DNA from: Basidiobolus meristosporus CBS 931.73
Taxonomy: Eukaryota; Basidiobolomycota; Basidiobolomycetes; Basidiobolales; Basidiobolaceae
DNA: 64,000 nucleotides
NCBI GenBank assembly: GCA_002104905.1
Contig: MCFE01000179.1
Span: 78,190-142,189, forward strand
Direction: 5' to 3'
Part shown: positions 33,852 to 45,445 of the stretch, one piece after another
Numbering within the stretch: position 1 is the first letter of the stretch
Layout: each line of letters begins with the position of its first letter
Notes under the pieces: generated by a model
What the model was told of the DNA's origin: nothing
Database searches by the model: none
The model's input: the letters and a program-made list of their open reading frames with translations, nothing else
Program-made: the position numbers and the translations under genes

Positions 33852-35657
33852 CTAGTAATGATAATTGACCTTCTGGCCATGTGGTAGATATTTGGCTGGG
33901 TTAAATCCGAATCCTTTGGACGAAAAGAAGCCCGGGGTAAAGAAGCTCTTCGCATTGAAGAATCGGTTCCCACCATCGTGCTCTACGTCAAATGTGGTTT
34001 TGGAATAGTTCTTCACCTCCTCTATTGGGATCTTGAAGTAGTTATCACGTACATACTTCCTAGTGAATTGGGCCGCTTCGTCGATGGTCTTTTTCCATTT
34101 GGCGGGACAGATGGGCGATACGTAGCCTTCATTCTGGTTCAACTGCTCGATGGCGGAAGCATGGCGTGCCTCAGCCTTTCGTACTTTAGACCTGTCGAAA
34201 CCCATCATCTTGATCCATTTTTCCGTTAGTGGTCCTGGTCTGCGGAGCTTGTATTTACTGGGTGAGGTTTTGTCCTCGGCAGCAACCTTTCGAGTGGGCT
34301 CGGTGTAGACATGTTCATTAGGCTCTCCCTCCAAGCCGTGACTGGTAAATAGGTCCTGAACCTTCGAAGAGCTCTCCGATGCAGGGTCCGCCTGTGGCGC
34401 AGAATTGATCTGTGATGAAACCTGGTCATTGGTTACTTCAGGCTGAACTATGGCTGAAGGCTCAAGAGTCGTTTGACCGTTATCGATCTTCCCCTCCAAC
34501 CCTTCTGGCCAATCGAAGTCAACGGTTGAACGACGCTGGAGCACATTTTTGTCCTCTGATTCGACGACTTGTTCCTCTTCGGCATCGCCAAGCGCACTGA
34601 TATTGTCACTAGGTGATTCGGAATACCTGTAGCACAGCTTCTTTGTATCCAACATCTGGCCCACATTCCCGGTGAGTCCGGGAAAACGATCTCTGAGGGA
34701 GCCGTGCTGACCTCCCCAGGTGGTTGGGTAGTCACTAGCAACCTCTGGATGCTGCAACTGCCACCTTTCCCATATCCGATCAACAAAGGCGTGGTGCATC
34801 CAGAAGAACGGGCTAAACAAGATGAATCAATCACTGAGTATTCGTAGGAGATCTGTGGCAAATACTTACTCTTGGGCACTCCAGTGCTCTGACATGTCTC
34901 CACCGATCCCAGTGTGAACATTCCCGTGAGGGTCAACCTCAATCAAGGCCCTTAAGTCTTCGTGCGTCTTGGCCAGTTTAATATCACGATTGATCAGCTC
35001 TGGAGCCACAAAAGGCTCGATCTTGTCTCCGTTACTGAACTCTCTCTTCAGGCACCTTCTAGCGTTGATGGTGGGATCAACGATCGTCCAATTTTGGAAC
35101 GGCCCGTCAATACATCTATCGACTTTGCGACCGTTTCCACCAAACCACGAGAATGCCACGGAGTCTTGCGGATCTTGAGAATCCAGTGACCAGTCCTACG
35201 ATGAAAATGCAAAGCGTTAAGTCATCTAGCGCCGAATGCATCCCAAAGGGATTCCAGAAAGCTTGAGAAACGCTACCCAGTACGGGATGGTGACTTCGGG
35301 GTCGACCTCCCTGATGGCGACCTCGAAATCGTAGAGGAATTTGCGATGCCAAGGGAAAAACATTGGGTTGTTGTGGATCAACTCAAATACTTGTGCATGT
35401 ATATTGGCCACCCTCTCGTAACTCCCACTTCTTTTCATTTTCTGCAAGGCAGTGATGAATTGCTGTCTCTCCTTGTCACTCAACTGGCGGATCTCACGTC
35501 GAGCGCGGATCAAGTCACACTTTGGTAAGGTGAAGCTTTTTCCTGTGGATGCCGGAGTCTTCGCCTGCTGCCTTCCTTGGGCCCCTTGACTATTCACCAC
35601 TTCATTGGAGCAGGTAAGTAGAAGGGTTAGTGCAAAGATAATTGGTATGGTTCGCAT
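33852..35657 (-). CDS. Secreted tyrosinase (type 3 copper), three exons
   Basis: Predicted to oxidise phenols to o-quinones for melanin or wall cross-linking. Exons 35657-35277, 35195-34870 and 34812-33852 (introns 81 and 57 nt, GT-AG) give 555 aa in a closed frame. Signal peptide residues 1-23 (MRTIPIIFALTLLLTC). CuA ligands are likely H87, H95 and H104 (NIHAQ, LIHNN, PWHRKFLYDFE), followed by IPYWDWSLDSQDP across intron 1. CuB ligands are likely H217, H221 and one of H242/H243 (DPHGNVHTGIGG, FFWMHHAFVDRIW). After residue about 270 there is an extension of roughly 280 residues: first an acidic, Ser/Pro-rich low-complexity part, then a basic/aromatic end (FFTPGFFSSKGFGFNPAKY). Long C-terminal segments act as removable lids in many fungal tyrosinases, but this one has no sequence I recognise. 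Confidence 0.9.
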
Positions 35658-35759
35658 TGCTAGCTAGGCCCGGGCAAAACCAGAGTGACTGGAGAGAAAG
35701 GGGTTGGGAAGGAGGAGAGGGAGGGAGCGAGGCGACGCCTCCGGAATGAGTCTGGGGTG

Positions 35760-35767
35760 TTTATATA
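35760..35767 (-). promoter_or_regulatory. TATA box of the tyrosinase gene
   Basis: TATATAAA on the minus strand, about 100 bp before the ATG at 35657. Confidence 0.6.
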
Positions 35768-36241
35768 GCTCCACCCATTCTGAAACTGCCCTCTCCAAGG
35801 CACTTGAGGGATTTATGATCCTATCGAGTGACGCGAGAAGATTATGAAACGTTTCATGACTCCTCATCTTCAACGTGGATAAACTAGCGATCTAGACGAA
35901 ACCTTATGTTACAATTCACTGGCAACGATGCCTTGGTGAGAGGTCGGGCATGACATGCGTACAACCTCTCCCACGACCACAGCATGATCGACGAGTTTGA
36001 AAATCAGAAGACTCACTTCGCATACGGAAGCCTATGGACCTTCCGGATTGGTTTGGCAGGTTCGATGTGGGATATGTGACTTTTGAACACCTATTTAGGA
36101 TCGGCACGTCGCGGTTGGAACAGTGCAGAAGCGCGAGGGATTTATTGGATTCAACAGATGCAACAGATGCAAAATACTCAAATTTACAAGGATAGAGGAT
36201 TCATCTGGATACTGATTGGATGGTGTGCACAGAAGGGAAAT
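35768..36241. other. Tyrosinase upstream region
   Basis: About 470 bp without a recognisable gene. Nothing beyond the promoter is visible. Confidence 0.4.
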
Positions 36242-36532
36242 CTAAAGCAACTGGTATGTAATCACACTGCCAGCTAGGATAACCACGCCGGCAGAATATG
36301 TGGAACGGTCACCGGAGTTCCCGAGAATCCCCTCCGTAGCGTTTCTAACATTGGAGGGGACCGCACCAATACCCGAGGTCACTCGGTTCCAAATACTAGG
36401 GAGCACTCCTTGAGAAGTGGCCGTTGGGGTTGAGGTGGTGAGGCCAGTGGTGGTGGCGGCCGGCGCGGTTGTCTGGGACAGGCTATCAGATGCCAGTAAA
36501 GTAGCAACCAGGGGGATCCACTGAAGTTTCAT
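36242..36532 (-). CDS. Small secreted Ser/Thr-rich protein, possible GPI anchor
   Basis: 96 aa from ATG 36532. The frame extends further upstream only with non-ATG codons, and a TATAAAA lies 45 bp before this ATG. Residues 1-20 (MKLQWIPLVATLLASDSLSQ) form a signal peptide. A Thr/Ala/Ser-rich stretch (TTAPAATTTGLTTSTPTATS) follows, suitable for O-mannosylation. The last 18 or so residues are hydrophobic (YSAGVVILAGSVITYQLL) and preceded by small residues, as in GPI signals. No family recognised. A cell-wall or surface mini-protein is the likeliest interpretation. Confidence 0.6.
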   Translation of the reverse strand: MKLQWIPLVATLLASDSLSQTTAPAATTTGLTTSTPTATSQGVLPSIWNRVTSGIGAVPSNVRNATEGILGNSGDRSTYSAGVVILAGSVITYQLL

Positions 36533-36575
36533 GATGGAGGCGTATGTTGGAAGTGCCACTGGTTACCGTGCTCTT

Positions 36576-36582
36576 TTTTATA
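36576..36582 (-). promoter_or_regulatory. TATA box of the small secreted protein gene
   Basis: TATAAAA on the minus strand, about 45 bp before ATG 36532. It supports the chosen start. Confidence 0.55.
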
Positions 36583-37820
36583 CGCTGTCGTTGCATAAGC
36601 AAGGATGCGCGAAATCGACTCTTCGCATGAGTAAGAGGGTCATGGGTTTGTCACCCAAGCCCAAAATAGCACTTGTTGGATGCAGCAATCAACCATGATG
36701 CAAATGAACAAGCACGTTGGGCCCGCAATATTGATCGTCAATACCGGGGTGTTCCCTATTCTGTGAGCTCACCGTCCTCAGCGAACTTCCATCGTGTCGT
36801 GCACCCAATCACCTGATGGGAATGATCATCAACACGCTGGCTTGGCTGAGCCGAATTTTAGATGAGAGCCACACGAATTCTTGGTGAGAATCGAGTCGCT
36901 CCCAATGCTGACATCAAACAACCAATGAACACTTGGTGGGACAACATTTACAAAGTCTATTGCCGCCCATCAACAAACAGGTCATACGGGTCGATTAGCT
37001 CGGACGCTGGAGCTGGCGGCATCAGGAGCCTCAACCCATGGCTCCGACTTCACTGGATCGCTTGGATTGCAAGATCCGTGCTTTTCGTTCAGCCAACTGA
37101 CTCTTGGCAAAGGCCTGTGATGCGTTTAACTGCTAACCTAGCCATCAGTTGTATCGATTTCATAGCAAGGACTCACCTCACGTAATCTTGGCGCCGGCCG
37201 ATATGAAGCGGGTGTAAGGATCCACACATGAATTACCAATGATGCTAAACTACTATTCTTGTTGTTTCGAGTCAATGCCACATGAGTAACCATGGCCCTG
37301 CGACTGATTGGGAATGCATTTACACAAATTCTCCTACAGATCGTCAATGGGCTTCCTCACAATTCCCGGTGGAGAAATATGCATGCAGCATGACAACTTC
37401 CCCCATACACCATATCGATCGAGATCGGTTTCGAAAGTACGATGTGGTTTTATTTGAACAATGCATACATCTTGAATCTCCACAGCTTTGATAGTTGCAA
37501 GAGCAAGACTGTCAGCTGGGGCAAACACAAACGGATGAAAGCAATATATATTTTCAAACAAGGGAGGCAGTTAAAGGTCCGTATCGGAGCCACTAGGACC
37601 AGCTTCTAGGTTAGCACGACTCCGATAGATCTTCGCAACCTTTGGGTTCATGAGTATATCAAAGTATTTACATGTGATGAGCAAAAGCAATTCGTCGATT
37701 GATTGTAATCGGGCACTTGTCCCGTGTGCATACAGACGCGGTTTGGGAGCATCCGTCGTATGGGTATCTCTCCGAAACATGATGGCGCAAGTGCGTTCCG
37801 AAAGTGCTACACTCCGAGAT
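36583..37820. other. Intergenic region
   Basis: About 1.2 kb. Open frames on both strands are short and resemble nothing known. One minus-strand frame at 37571-37933 overlaps the end of the phosphatase gene. I regard it as chance but cannot exclude that it is an alternative last exon. Confidence 0.4.
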
Positions 37821-38669
37821 TTATATGCACAGCGCGGATTTTTTCCGGTCTGGTTGCATCTGCTGGAAGTGTACGGAGTCAGAGGATTCCTTCTTCCCCG
37901 AAGGAGCCAGCTGGAGCGACTTCTCCAGCTCAACGAGTTGACATATTAGACTCATGTTGGGGGATATTGAGCCGCTTCGCGATTTCACATAATCGTAGGC
38001 CTCATTGACTCCTAATCGCTGGGCGCGCATCACATAGGCGATAATAAGGCTGGCAGAACGTGATACGCCAAGCTGGCAGTGGACAAGAATTCCAAGTTTT
38101 TTGGAGCGAGCTTCATCAATGAATGAGAAAGCATCGTGCAGCGACGCTAGAATGTTCTCTTCGTTATGGCCCCAGGCGAGATTTTTGTATCGAAGCGTCC
38201 TGGATGAAGTCTCGGAGGGTTTATGGTCCATATCTAGTTGGATTGTATGTGATACTATTGAAGGAGTAGTGGGTGAAGCTATCCCATTGATGTACGGGGA
38301 ATGGGTCTCTTTCGCCACGTTGAGGATGTAATGAATATTATTTGCAACCAGCATCTCCTTGTCTTGGGCATTCTTCTCGCAACCAAGAAACAGGTAGGGT
38401 AAAACGCAGGCCGGGCCAGATTCGTAGGAGCTCTTTTTGCACGGGCTGACATCGTCCTCGGACAATTGCACGTCAGTGAACCGCTGTGCGATCGAGGTCA
38501 TCGGTGTTTTCGGGCATGGCCCGCCTGTCGCATCGTTTAAGCCACAGCCGTTAGGGACAACAAGAGAAAGATTCTTCGAGTTTCTTTTCTTGCTTGACAA
38601 CGAGCGTTTCTCTGCGAGTGAAGGGAACGAAGAGTGGGAAAGAGCACGATTAGAGAAAGCGAGAGTCAT
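37821..38669 (-). CDS. Dual-specificity phosphatase, fungal MAP-kinase phosphatase type
   Basis: 282 aa, single exon, ATG at 38669. Expected to dephosphorylate Tyr/Thr of MAP kinases in the cytoplasm or nucleus. The N-terminal basic-hydrophobic segment (KKRNSKNLSLVVP, residues about 27-39) looks like the MAPK-docking/KNLSL motif of fungal Msg5/Pmp1-type phosphatases. The catalytic domain spans about 88-250: VLPYLFLGCEKNAQD, then LNVAKE, then LAWGHNEENI, then the P-loop HCQLGVSRSASLIIAYVM with catalytic Cys and Arg (HCX5R), and a SISPNMSLICQLVELE helix. The tail after about 255 is polar. The family assignment is strong. The exact MAPK partner is inference. A spliced alternative C-terminus remains possible. 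Confidence 0.85.
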   Translation of the reverse strand: MTLAFSNRALSHSSFPSLAEKRSLSSKKRNSKNLSLVVPNGCGLNDATGGPCPKTPMTSIAQRFTDVQLSEDDVSPCKKSSYESGPACVLPYLFLGCEKNAQDKEMLVANNIHYILNVAKETHSPYINGIASPTTPSIVSHTIQLDMDHKPSETSSRTLRYKNLAWGHNEENILASLHDAFSFIDEARSKKLGILVHCQLGVSRSASLIIAYVMRAQRLGVNEAYDYVKSRSGSISPNMSLICQLVELEKSLQLAPSGKKESSDSVHFQQMQPDRKKSALCI

Positions 38670-41044
38670 ATGATTTGGTACACAAGGGATATATCTAAAG
38701 GTAAAGAATAAACAAGAAAGATGTTTCTATGGGAGTAGAATCAACCGGCTGGTTAAATCAAAAAGGTTATTTTAGGAAAGGTGGATGTATACAAGGTAAG
38801 AGAGCAAATATACAATTACGTGTGGTGGCCTTTAGGGAGAGGGGCTACTTATATGCCGAATCATCACGTGAGCGCCCGTCGGCACAGGCTTCAGGTATGG
38901 AGGATTAATTTTAGATAGCAGAGATTCAGAGATTCAGAACCAGTGAATGCAGGTTGGCTACGTCTAGTCCATTGGAAACGATCGAGATGAACACTGATTT
39001 TCAAGCGCTGCTGAATGTCGCCCATCAATAAATCGGATTCACCAGTTGTACAAACAATATCATTCTCTATATGGCTCTTTGTTTTAAAGGCGAAGACACT
39101 GAATTTCATTGGTACATCATTTAACCAAGTGCCATCATTTAGTGGATGATTCAAGTCCAAGAATTTATCTTAATTTCAAGCACCAATCCCCGTGCGGAGC
39201 AATTTCGCCTTGTGCTCCCCGACTTATCCCCTGTCTTCTCGTGTCTTACTCAATTGATTCATGTCTCAGCTCTCCTTTTGCGTGCATGCCTATTGACCAT
39301 TCTGTTAGCTATCTTTGGTAAACTCTAATATGATCCACCCATATCGGTCACACAATATATATAGTATAATGTCATCCAAGTATCGCAGCTCTTAACTGAC
39401 TGGTCCGGAAAGCTGTCCTATATCTACCCAATATGGCTGGGTTTTTTCCGTTACAATGATGAGAATGATGGACTGAATAGCCATCAGCCACCTCGCAATC
39501 ATAATCAATATCACAATCACCATCCTAATCACAACCGATATCATCTCCAAATGCATACAATATATGCGCATACAGTTGGAGTTGACGGTGTGAAAATGTA
39601 TCAAGCCTGGCAACACAGGTTTCATAGGATACCATTGTCCGTTCCCACTTTAGCGAAGAGCAACGTGCACTCGTGCCAGACAGCGTTTGCTTTGAGAACA
39701 TCGATATTGGTTTCTAAATGGAACGTAGTCTCGACAGCAGTCGTCCTAGTTGTTGGCAAATGAAATTATCCTGGGCAGTCTAGACCGTTTGACTCTAGCC
39801 AAATTGCAACCCTCCAGTGAATCAACCGTGCTGAGGTCTAATCATTTCCAACGAATTTCTACCCTGGCAATATGGGTGGAATTTCCATTCTCATTTCTTC
39901 CATGTGGAGGATTGGCTGAAGAAGAACTGTATCCATTGGCCGAAAATTCTCGACGAAATTCTTATCCAAGGGATTGGGTTGAGCGGGTTACCATTCGAAT
40001 CTGGCTCGGAATATGTAACCATCCCCATGTGACACCAGTCTCAAAATATCGCAATCTGCTAGGCATTTCGAAAATTAACACTAATATGGCTCCAGTGTGA
40101 GGATTGACACTTTATGCAGCCGAAGGCATCGTAAACCCGTATTTTCAGGAACAATATCGATCACTTGCACCATGATCGATGAAACCAGCGGCATTCACAA
40201 CATACAGACCGGATTGCCAACCGCCAGAGCGCCAATGAGTCTCCCCGCTGACGTGCTTCTGACTGTTGTCGTTATGTGCGAAGTATTTTTCTGTGTTGTT
40301 TCACCGCACAAGTAGAAAGGCTATTTCTAGATCTAGCAGATGTATCATGATCCAATTAATCACCCATTTCTGCATGAGACAAAGAGGTCACCTCAAGGAT
40401 TCTTGGAATTCGCAAACACAAACCTGGCGAAACACCTCGTTTCTAAAGGCCAATGCCCGTTGGTTGTGATTTCGTCAACTCATTAGATAGCGGTCGTATC
40501 GTTCGTTCAGCGAGATTCGGGTTTATTTCTTTAGGATTGATTCAGTGGTGCCATTGTAGGCCCCCCTCCCAGATTGCCCACCGTAATCTCATCGTATTCA
40601 GTAAGGCGACGAGGGATCATTCGAATTGGCAGTTCCCTTGTGAATGATGTCAATCAAGGGTGTCGGCATTGACACAAGGCTCATATTTATCATTATGAAG
40701 CATATTAAAAAACCATCCCACAGGGAAAATCGTGTTTACCACACCCCACGTTCGAGCGGTGAAAATGCGATCCACTGCCATTGTTTGTGATCCGGATCAC
40801 CCATCCATCCGCTGCATGCTGCTGGTGATGGATTACAGTTACACTTTCGCTAGTTTATCGAGATGACATGCGTATAGTGGGGATATGAAGGGGCCAAGAT
40901 GGATCTGAGTGGTGTGATGTTTAATGATAAGGCCGAGCATTTCTCGACAAGACTCCTTTTCAAAGATATTAAGCGAGACAGAGGTGGTAGGAAGATAAAG
41001 GGGGGGGGGTAACGGATGCGCCCAAACCCTGATTCCATCAAGGT
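38670..41044. other. Intergenic region
   Basis: About 2.4 kb. Contains a short degenerate AATCA(C/T)-rich stretch (about 39490-39540). No frame resembles a known protein. The longest frame (39750-40100, plus) has no visible motif and starts without context. Confidence 0.4.
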
Positions 41045-43352
41045 TCAGCTGAGATCGGAGGACATCTCTATCATCCCCACTTCAGGAAATTCGTTGATCT
41101 CCTCATCCCGACGACAAAACAGGCCGCTCCAATATTTCAGGTACTTCGTGTCCGGGGTGATGACGGGGTTTTGCTCGTCCCGTTCTCGCTCAAACACCTG
41201 GTTCTGGAAGTCTTCGGGGTTGGAGTTGAAGTAGGACCAAACCGAGTAGGTGGTTTTGTCTGGTTGCGCCTCGACTCTCTCCTTTTCACAGTTGAACAGA
41301 AACGTGCCGAATTGGCAGGAGTACAGGTGGTAGTGCAGCTGAATCAAAAACCGTTCGTTGAACTCGAACCGTGTAGGGTTCTGGGTCCAGATTTGATACA
41401 CGCAGTCCAGAAACTGATGGAATACCGGCGAGGAGTAGCGCCCCTGATTCTGCTTGAAGTACCGATGGTGGACGTTGTTGAAGGTGCTGGCTGCTGCGTT
41501 GGTGGTGGTGTTGACTAGGAAGCTCTTCTCGTTCGCAAGGTGTCCGCAGCGTTCGGTAAACTTGTGTCCGAAGGAAATCCATTCCTTTTCAACCAATACC
41601 TCAAAGCCTCGTATGGTGCGGTAAAAGGGATCCAGACAGAGCTCCGCCAGTGACGTCAACTGCGACGTTCTATCCCAACCATCCGAGCAGTGGACCAGCA
41701 CGTGGGAGTTGGACTGTGCAATGTTGTTCACGATCACCGCTGCCCCTTCAAGGATGGACCCGATGTGTTTGAGCCAGTTGGTTTTGGAGAGTTGGATCTT
41801 GGTCACTATTCCAGAAGTATCGGTGGATTGTATCGCTGGGGAAAAAGAAGACAAATCATTTAGCAACCATATGCAGGGGCAGGTGAGGTGAGGTGAGGTG
41901 TGAATCCTGGCGTTATTACCTTCTATGACTTTGTTAAGGCTATCTCTCATTACATGTATATTGTCAATGCCAAGGTACAGTTTCTTGCAATTTTTGTAGT
42001 GCTCCATGTTTTCCGAGCCGGCACCAATCGCCACATTGGCCATAGCATTGGCGGTGGGTCGTGCGTCCACGATGAGGTTCGTTGTGGTTGGCGAGGGGGT
42101 GTTAGGGGATTGTGGGGTGTTGCTCAAGAAGATGGCCTCCACAAGCTTCTCATCTTGTACCGATCTCGCCTGCTTTAAGCCGACCATTGGTTGGCTTGAC
42201 CTAGATATCGTAGCCTAAAGATGTAGAATGGACGTGTATGAGTGGACTAGCAAATGGCACGCCAGTTGATGACGTTCAATAACAACCATGTTCGAGCTGT
42301 GGATGTAGCTCAGCACTGGGATCCGGTTCTTGCTTCGATATTTTGCAGCGTAGCTGACGACCGTATCGCTGATCTTACTCGGTACAGCGAGTATCCGCGG
42401 ATACGTGGAGCACAGCTGGGGGTAAACGGGGTCAGTCTTGACGCGAAGGGGGAGGAGGCCATACGAAGGGAAAGGGTGGGTTTACCTGGTATTCCTGGTT
42501 CAACGAAGTGAACCGCCAGTGGTTCGTCTTTGTCCCTACCCCAAGTCTTTGGTACTCCTCGACAGGGTTGTAGATCGACCAGCCGTCGTCAACGACAAAT
42601 TTTGGAAACGGCTGATAGAAAAATGCGTACAGTTGGGTGATGGACTCTGCATAAAAAAAAACGGTCGGTGAGCACGTCGCCTTCCCGTAACGAGGTTGCT
42701 TCATGGGGAGAGGTCAAAGTGTGTAGTATTGAAGCGCTTTGGAGAGTGAACTGAAGGAAGGGGGTTTTCCAAAGGTCCGCTTACCGATGCACGTCAGCTT
42801 TTGTACACTCTCGAACACGTCGACGGCGTCCTGCTCCTTTTCCACCAGGAAGGTGACGAAGAGGAAGTTGCGGCACTTGAAGTTCAACGGGTGGTATCCG
42901 TCCGAGGTTGGGGCCCTACGTTCGACCGTGTAGATAATAGGGTAGGAGATCTACATGGGGCGAGAAGTTGTCACTTAAAGCGGGGAGGGGGAAACCGGGT
43001 ATCTCGACGGTCGACCCGGCTCGGGCTTGGGCTTGAGCAAACCGACCGTAGCAAAGATACCGCCATGCGTGAGAAAGGCCTATCTTACCCAAAGCTCTTG
43101 CTCAGGGTGGTTGAATATAAGTTGGTGTGCGGTCAGGTGAAGTGTGCCCAGATGCACCTGGTGCCCTTTCTCCAAGCGAACGTTATCTACCTGGGTGAGC
43201 CGGGGGAGGGAAAGAAAGAAAAACCAGGCATTAGTATAGCTGTCCGGTGTGTGGTGGGAGGAAGGGGAGAAAGATCTCTGGAGAATGCGAAATGCCTGTC
43301 TACGATGCAGGTCTTCGAGATACACAACCTTAGCAATCTTGATAAAATCCAT
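41045..43352 (-). CDS. YMR1: Myotubularin-family phosphoinositide 3-phosphatase (Ymr1-like), seven exons
   Basis: Hydrolyses PI3P (and PI(3,5)P2) on endosomal/vacuolar membranes. Exons: 43352-43329, 43190-43089, 42950-42785, 42646-42486, 42415-42287, 42214-41920, 41835-41045. The spliced frame closes at 555 aa. The N-terminal PH-GRAM domain (MDFIKIAK-VDNVRLEKG, GTLHLTAHQLIFNH, FLFVTFLVEKEQDAVDVFESVQ) is followed by SITQLYAFFY, WSIYNPVEEYQR and LCSTYPRILAVPSKISD. The phosphatase domain has SSQPMVGLKQARS, VDARPTANAMANVA, GSENMEHYKNCKKLYLGIDNIHVM, and the catalytic HCSDGWDRT with C342 and R348. PVFHQFLDCVYQIWTQNPTRFEFNERFL follows. Exons 3 and 5 are too short or lack a start, so ORF scans miss them. 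Introns 1 and 5 use GTTGTG/GTTGTT donors. Intron 1 is in frame, so its removal is inferred from family alignment. Confidence 0.92.
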
Positions 43353-44430
43353 GGCTGGTCCAGATAAAGTTCGTGGCAGTACACAAGAAGTGCCGTCAAT
43401 GAAAGGTTGGTCACTTTCAGTTGGTGGGTGAGCGGGGGGAGGACTTACGGAGATGGGTCAGGGCCTAGCAGGTAAGGCCGTGTTGGAAGTCACAAGAAAT
43501 GGGCCTAGAGCAATGAGAGGCTTCGTCGAGATCAATGGGGGGGGGAAACGGAATTTCTTAGGTCGTCACCCACTCAGCTACATTATGCCATCTGGATTTA
43601 TTGGATGGGATTTCGCGAATTTAGGAAATCAGGATATCATTTCAAGAAAGAAGTCCACCCATGATGGCTTAAAGCTGGATGACAATCAGCAATCGGGATT
43701 CTAGTGGGGGGGGGGATTTGATTAGAATGAGGGGGACTTGGAATCGGCGAGTGGCTTGTCCACCACTAATCGCTTGGATGAACCTCACACCCTCCTTCAT
43801 TGGTCTTGAGGAGAAGGGGGACTGGGTCCAATTCGAACGATTCCCACGTGATTGCTCACCCTATTGGTGACGAATCATATAGGCGCATCACTGATCCCCT
43901 AATTCGAGATCACCATGCAGCAACACACACTCTGAGGCTAATTTATTGTGCTTGGGTAACGGAGTGAAATGAAAGTTAACTTGGAATATGCTGTGACGCA
44001 ATCATCGAATCCTAGTCTCGCCATATTTCGGGCACCGTGGTGCTCTGTAATGTAGTGTAACAGATTTACTTGATTTTAAAACACATTCATGGACGCAACA
44101 TGATTCATGAGTATCTCTCAAAGGGGCATGATAACGGACAAGGGGATGGGTGGGGGAGGAAAAACGAATGGGCGAGGGCGAGGGTGAGGGAGAGAGAGGA
44201 AAGGTAAAGAAAGGTAAGTATGGGCTGTTTATCTATATACTAAATAGAATTGGACCTGTTCTATTCTGAAGATTGGCAAAGTTTAGTTACTGCCTGGCGG
44301 GCCTGGAACACCAGTCACCCAAGCAAAGAGGAGGGCGGTTTATTCTTCACTAGGCCAGTTGAGGTCATGTCAGTCTCCTTGGTCAACATTTTCACGGAAG
44401 TCCGGCTAGTGCGAGGAGTGGCGAGGTGGT
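43353..44430. other. Intergenic region
   Basis: About 1.1 kb between the myotubularin start and the 3' end of the membrane-protein gene. Purine-rich (GAGGGCGAGGGTGAGGG near 44170). No gene recognised. Confidence 0.4.
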
Positions 44431-45445
44431 TCATTTGCCCGGGGCAAGTATATCCATCCGCACCCCACCCCGATATTCCTCCCAAGACTCCATGTCGGTG
44501 TATTCTGCGGGACGGGCCTTGTTGAAGCTGGCCCCGAGGCTTAGCGAGTGTGTTGCCGAGCTGGGGTCGTGCTGCGAGCCTTGGTATGGGTATTGGTTCG
44601 ACAGGCTGTGGGAGAAGTTGCTACGCCCTTGGCGTATCCTACTCGAATGGCTGAGCTGAAGAGTGATGAGAAGACACTGCAGTACCCCTGGGAAAACCAA
44701 GCGAGTTAGTAGGTGGAATAGTGTGCCGGGCCGGGGCCAACGCATACTCACAGTCGATATCAAAGATGATGGAGGAATTGTCGCCCAATATGGCGGCGGT
44801 CACCAGACACGGGGTGATGATGTTCGACGCGGTGATGAGCAAGAAAAAATACATCCCATCTTTGAGGAAAGACTTGAAAATAGGGGATCGGTTTCGGCGG
44901 TGGTGGATGTAGATCGCATGGAGGAAGCACCCACTGAGGAACGTGTTGAGCGTCCACAGACACCCAAACCACACAATGGCAATCACCGGGTCGGGGATGT
45001 TCCCGCAGGCACCGAAGATCGATTTCGTATATACAGCGGTGGTTGCGTGCCAGGTGTGGACCCCTATGGATGCAGCCAGGCAAATGCCGCCTACGACGTA
45101 GATGAACACATTGTGCTTGTTGCTTATCGTGGCCTTGATCAGGAGGATGACCATGATGGCATCCAGAGAAAACTCGTGAGCATAGTTGGTGATGAAAGAA
45201 ACCACCCGGCAGTCGAGTTGCACGTGCAGCAATGGCAGTAGGAACGCCAATTCTCGGACTGGGCCAAGAAGGTTGGCGAACAGGCAAAGCCAGTAGATCA
45301 GCTGCTGGTTGCTTCGCAGCATCTGGATGGACCGTGAGATGCACCACAGGAAAAAAAACAATACCATGGAGAGGATACAAATGGCTATCTTCTCCGAGAG
45401 GATTATCTCCATTACCGCCGGATCTACATTCGCGACTACACCCAT
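44431..45445 (-). CDS. Seven-helix membrane protein, family unknown, two exons
   Basis: Exons 45445-44752 and 44687-44431 (intron 64 nt, CTACTAAC branch site) give 316 aa. Seven hydrophobic helices can be placed: about 17-36, 46-66, 88-106, 109-130, 152-178, 192-214 and 222-245 (the last is split by the intron: FDID-WVLQCLLITLQL). The N-terminus is short and the C-terminus of about 70 residues is polar (Ser, Gln and Tyr-rich, ending AEYTDMESWEEYRGG...), likely cytosolic and open to phosphorylation. The layout is that of a G-protein-coupled-type receptor or fungal DUF6533-like 7TM protein, but I see no diagnostic motif. A receptor role is inference. Confidence 0.75.

Noticed and set aside
37571-37933. 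Minus-strand frame of 120 codons as a separate gene
   Set aside because: It overlaps the 3' end of the dual-specificity phosphatase, lacks motifs and has no promoter context. An alternative last exon is possible but unsupported.
39480-39545. AATCA-type degenerate repeat as a minisatellite
   Set aside because: Units are too irregular and too few to distinguish from AT-rich background.
42647-43328. Introner-like elements (equal-length introns)
   Set aside because: The three 138-nt introns share no sequence beyond splice signals, so equal length is probably coincidence.
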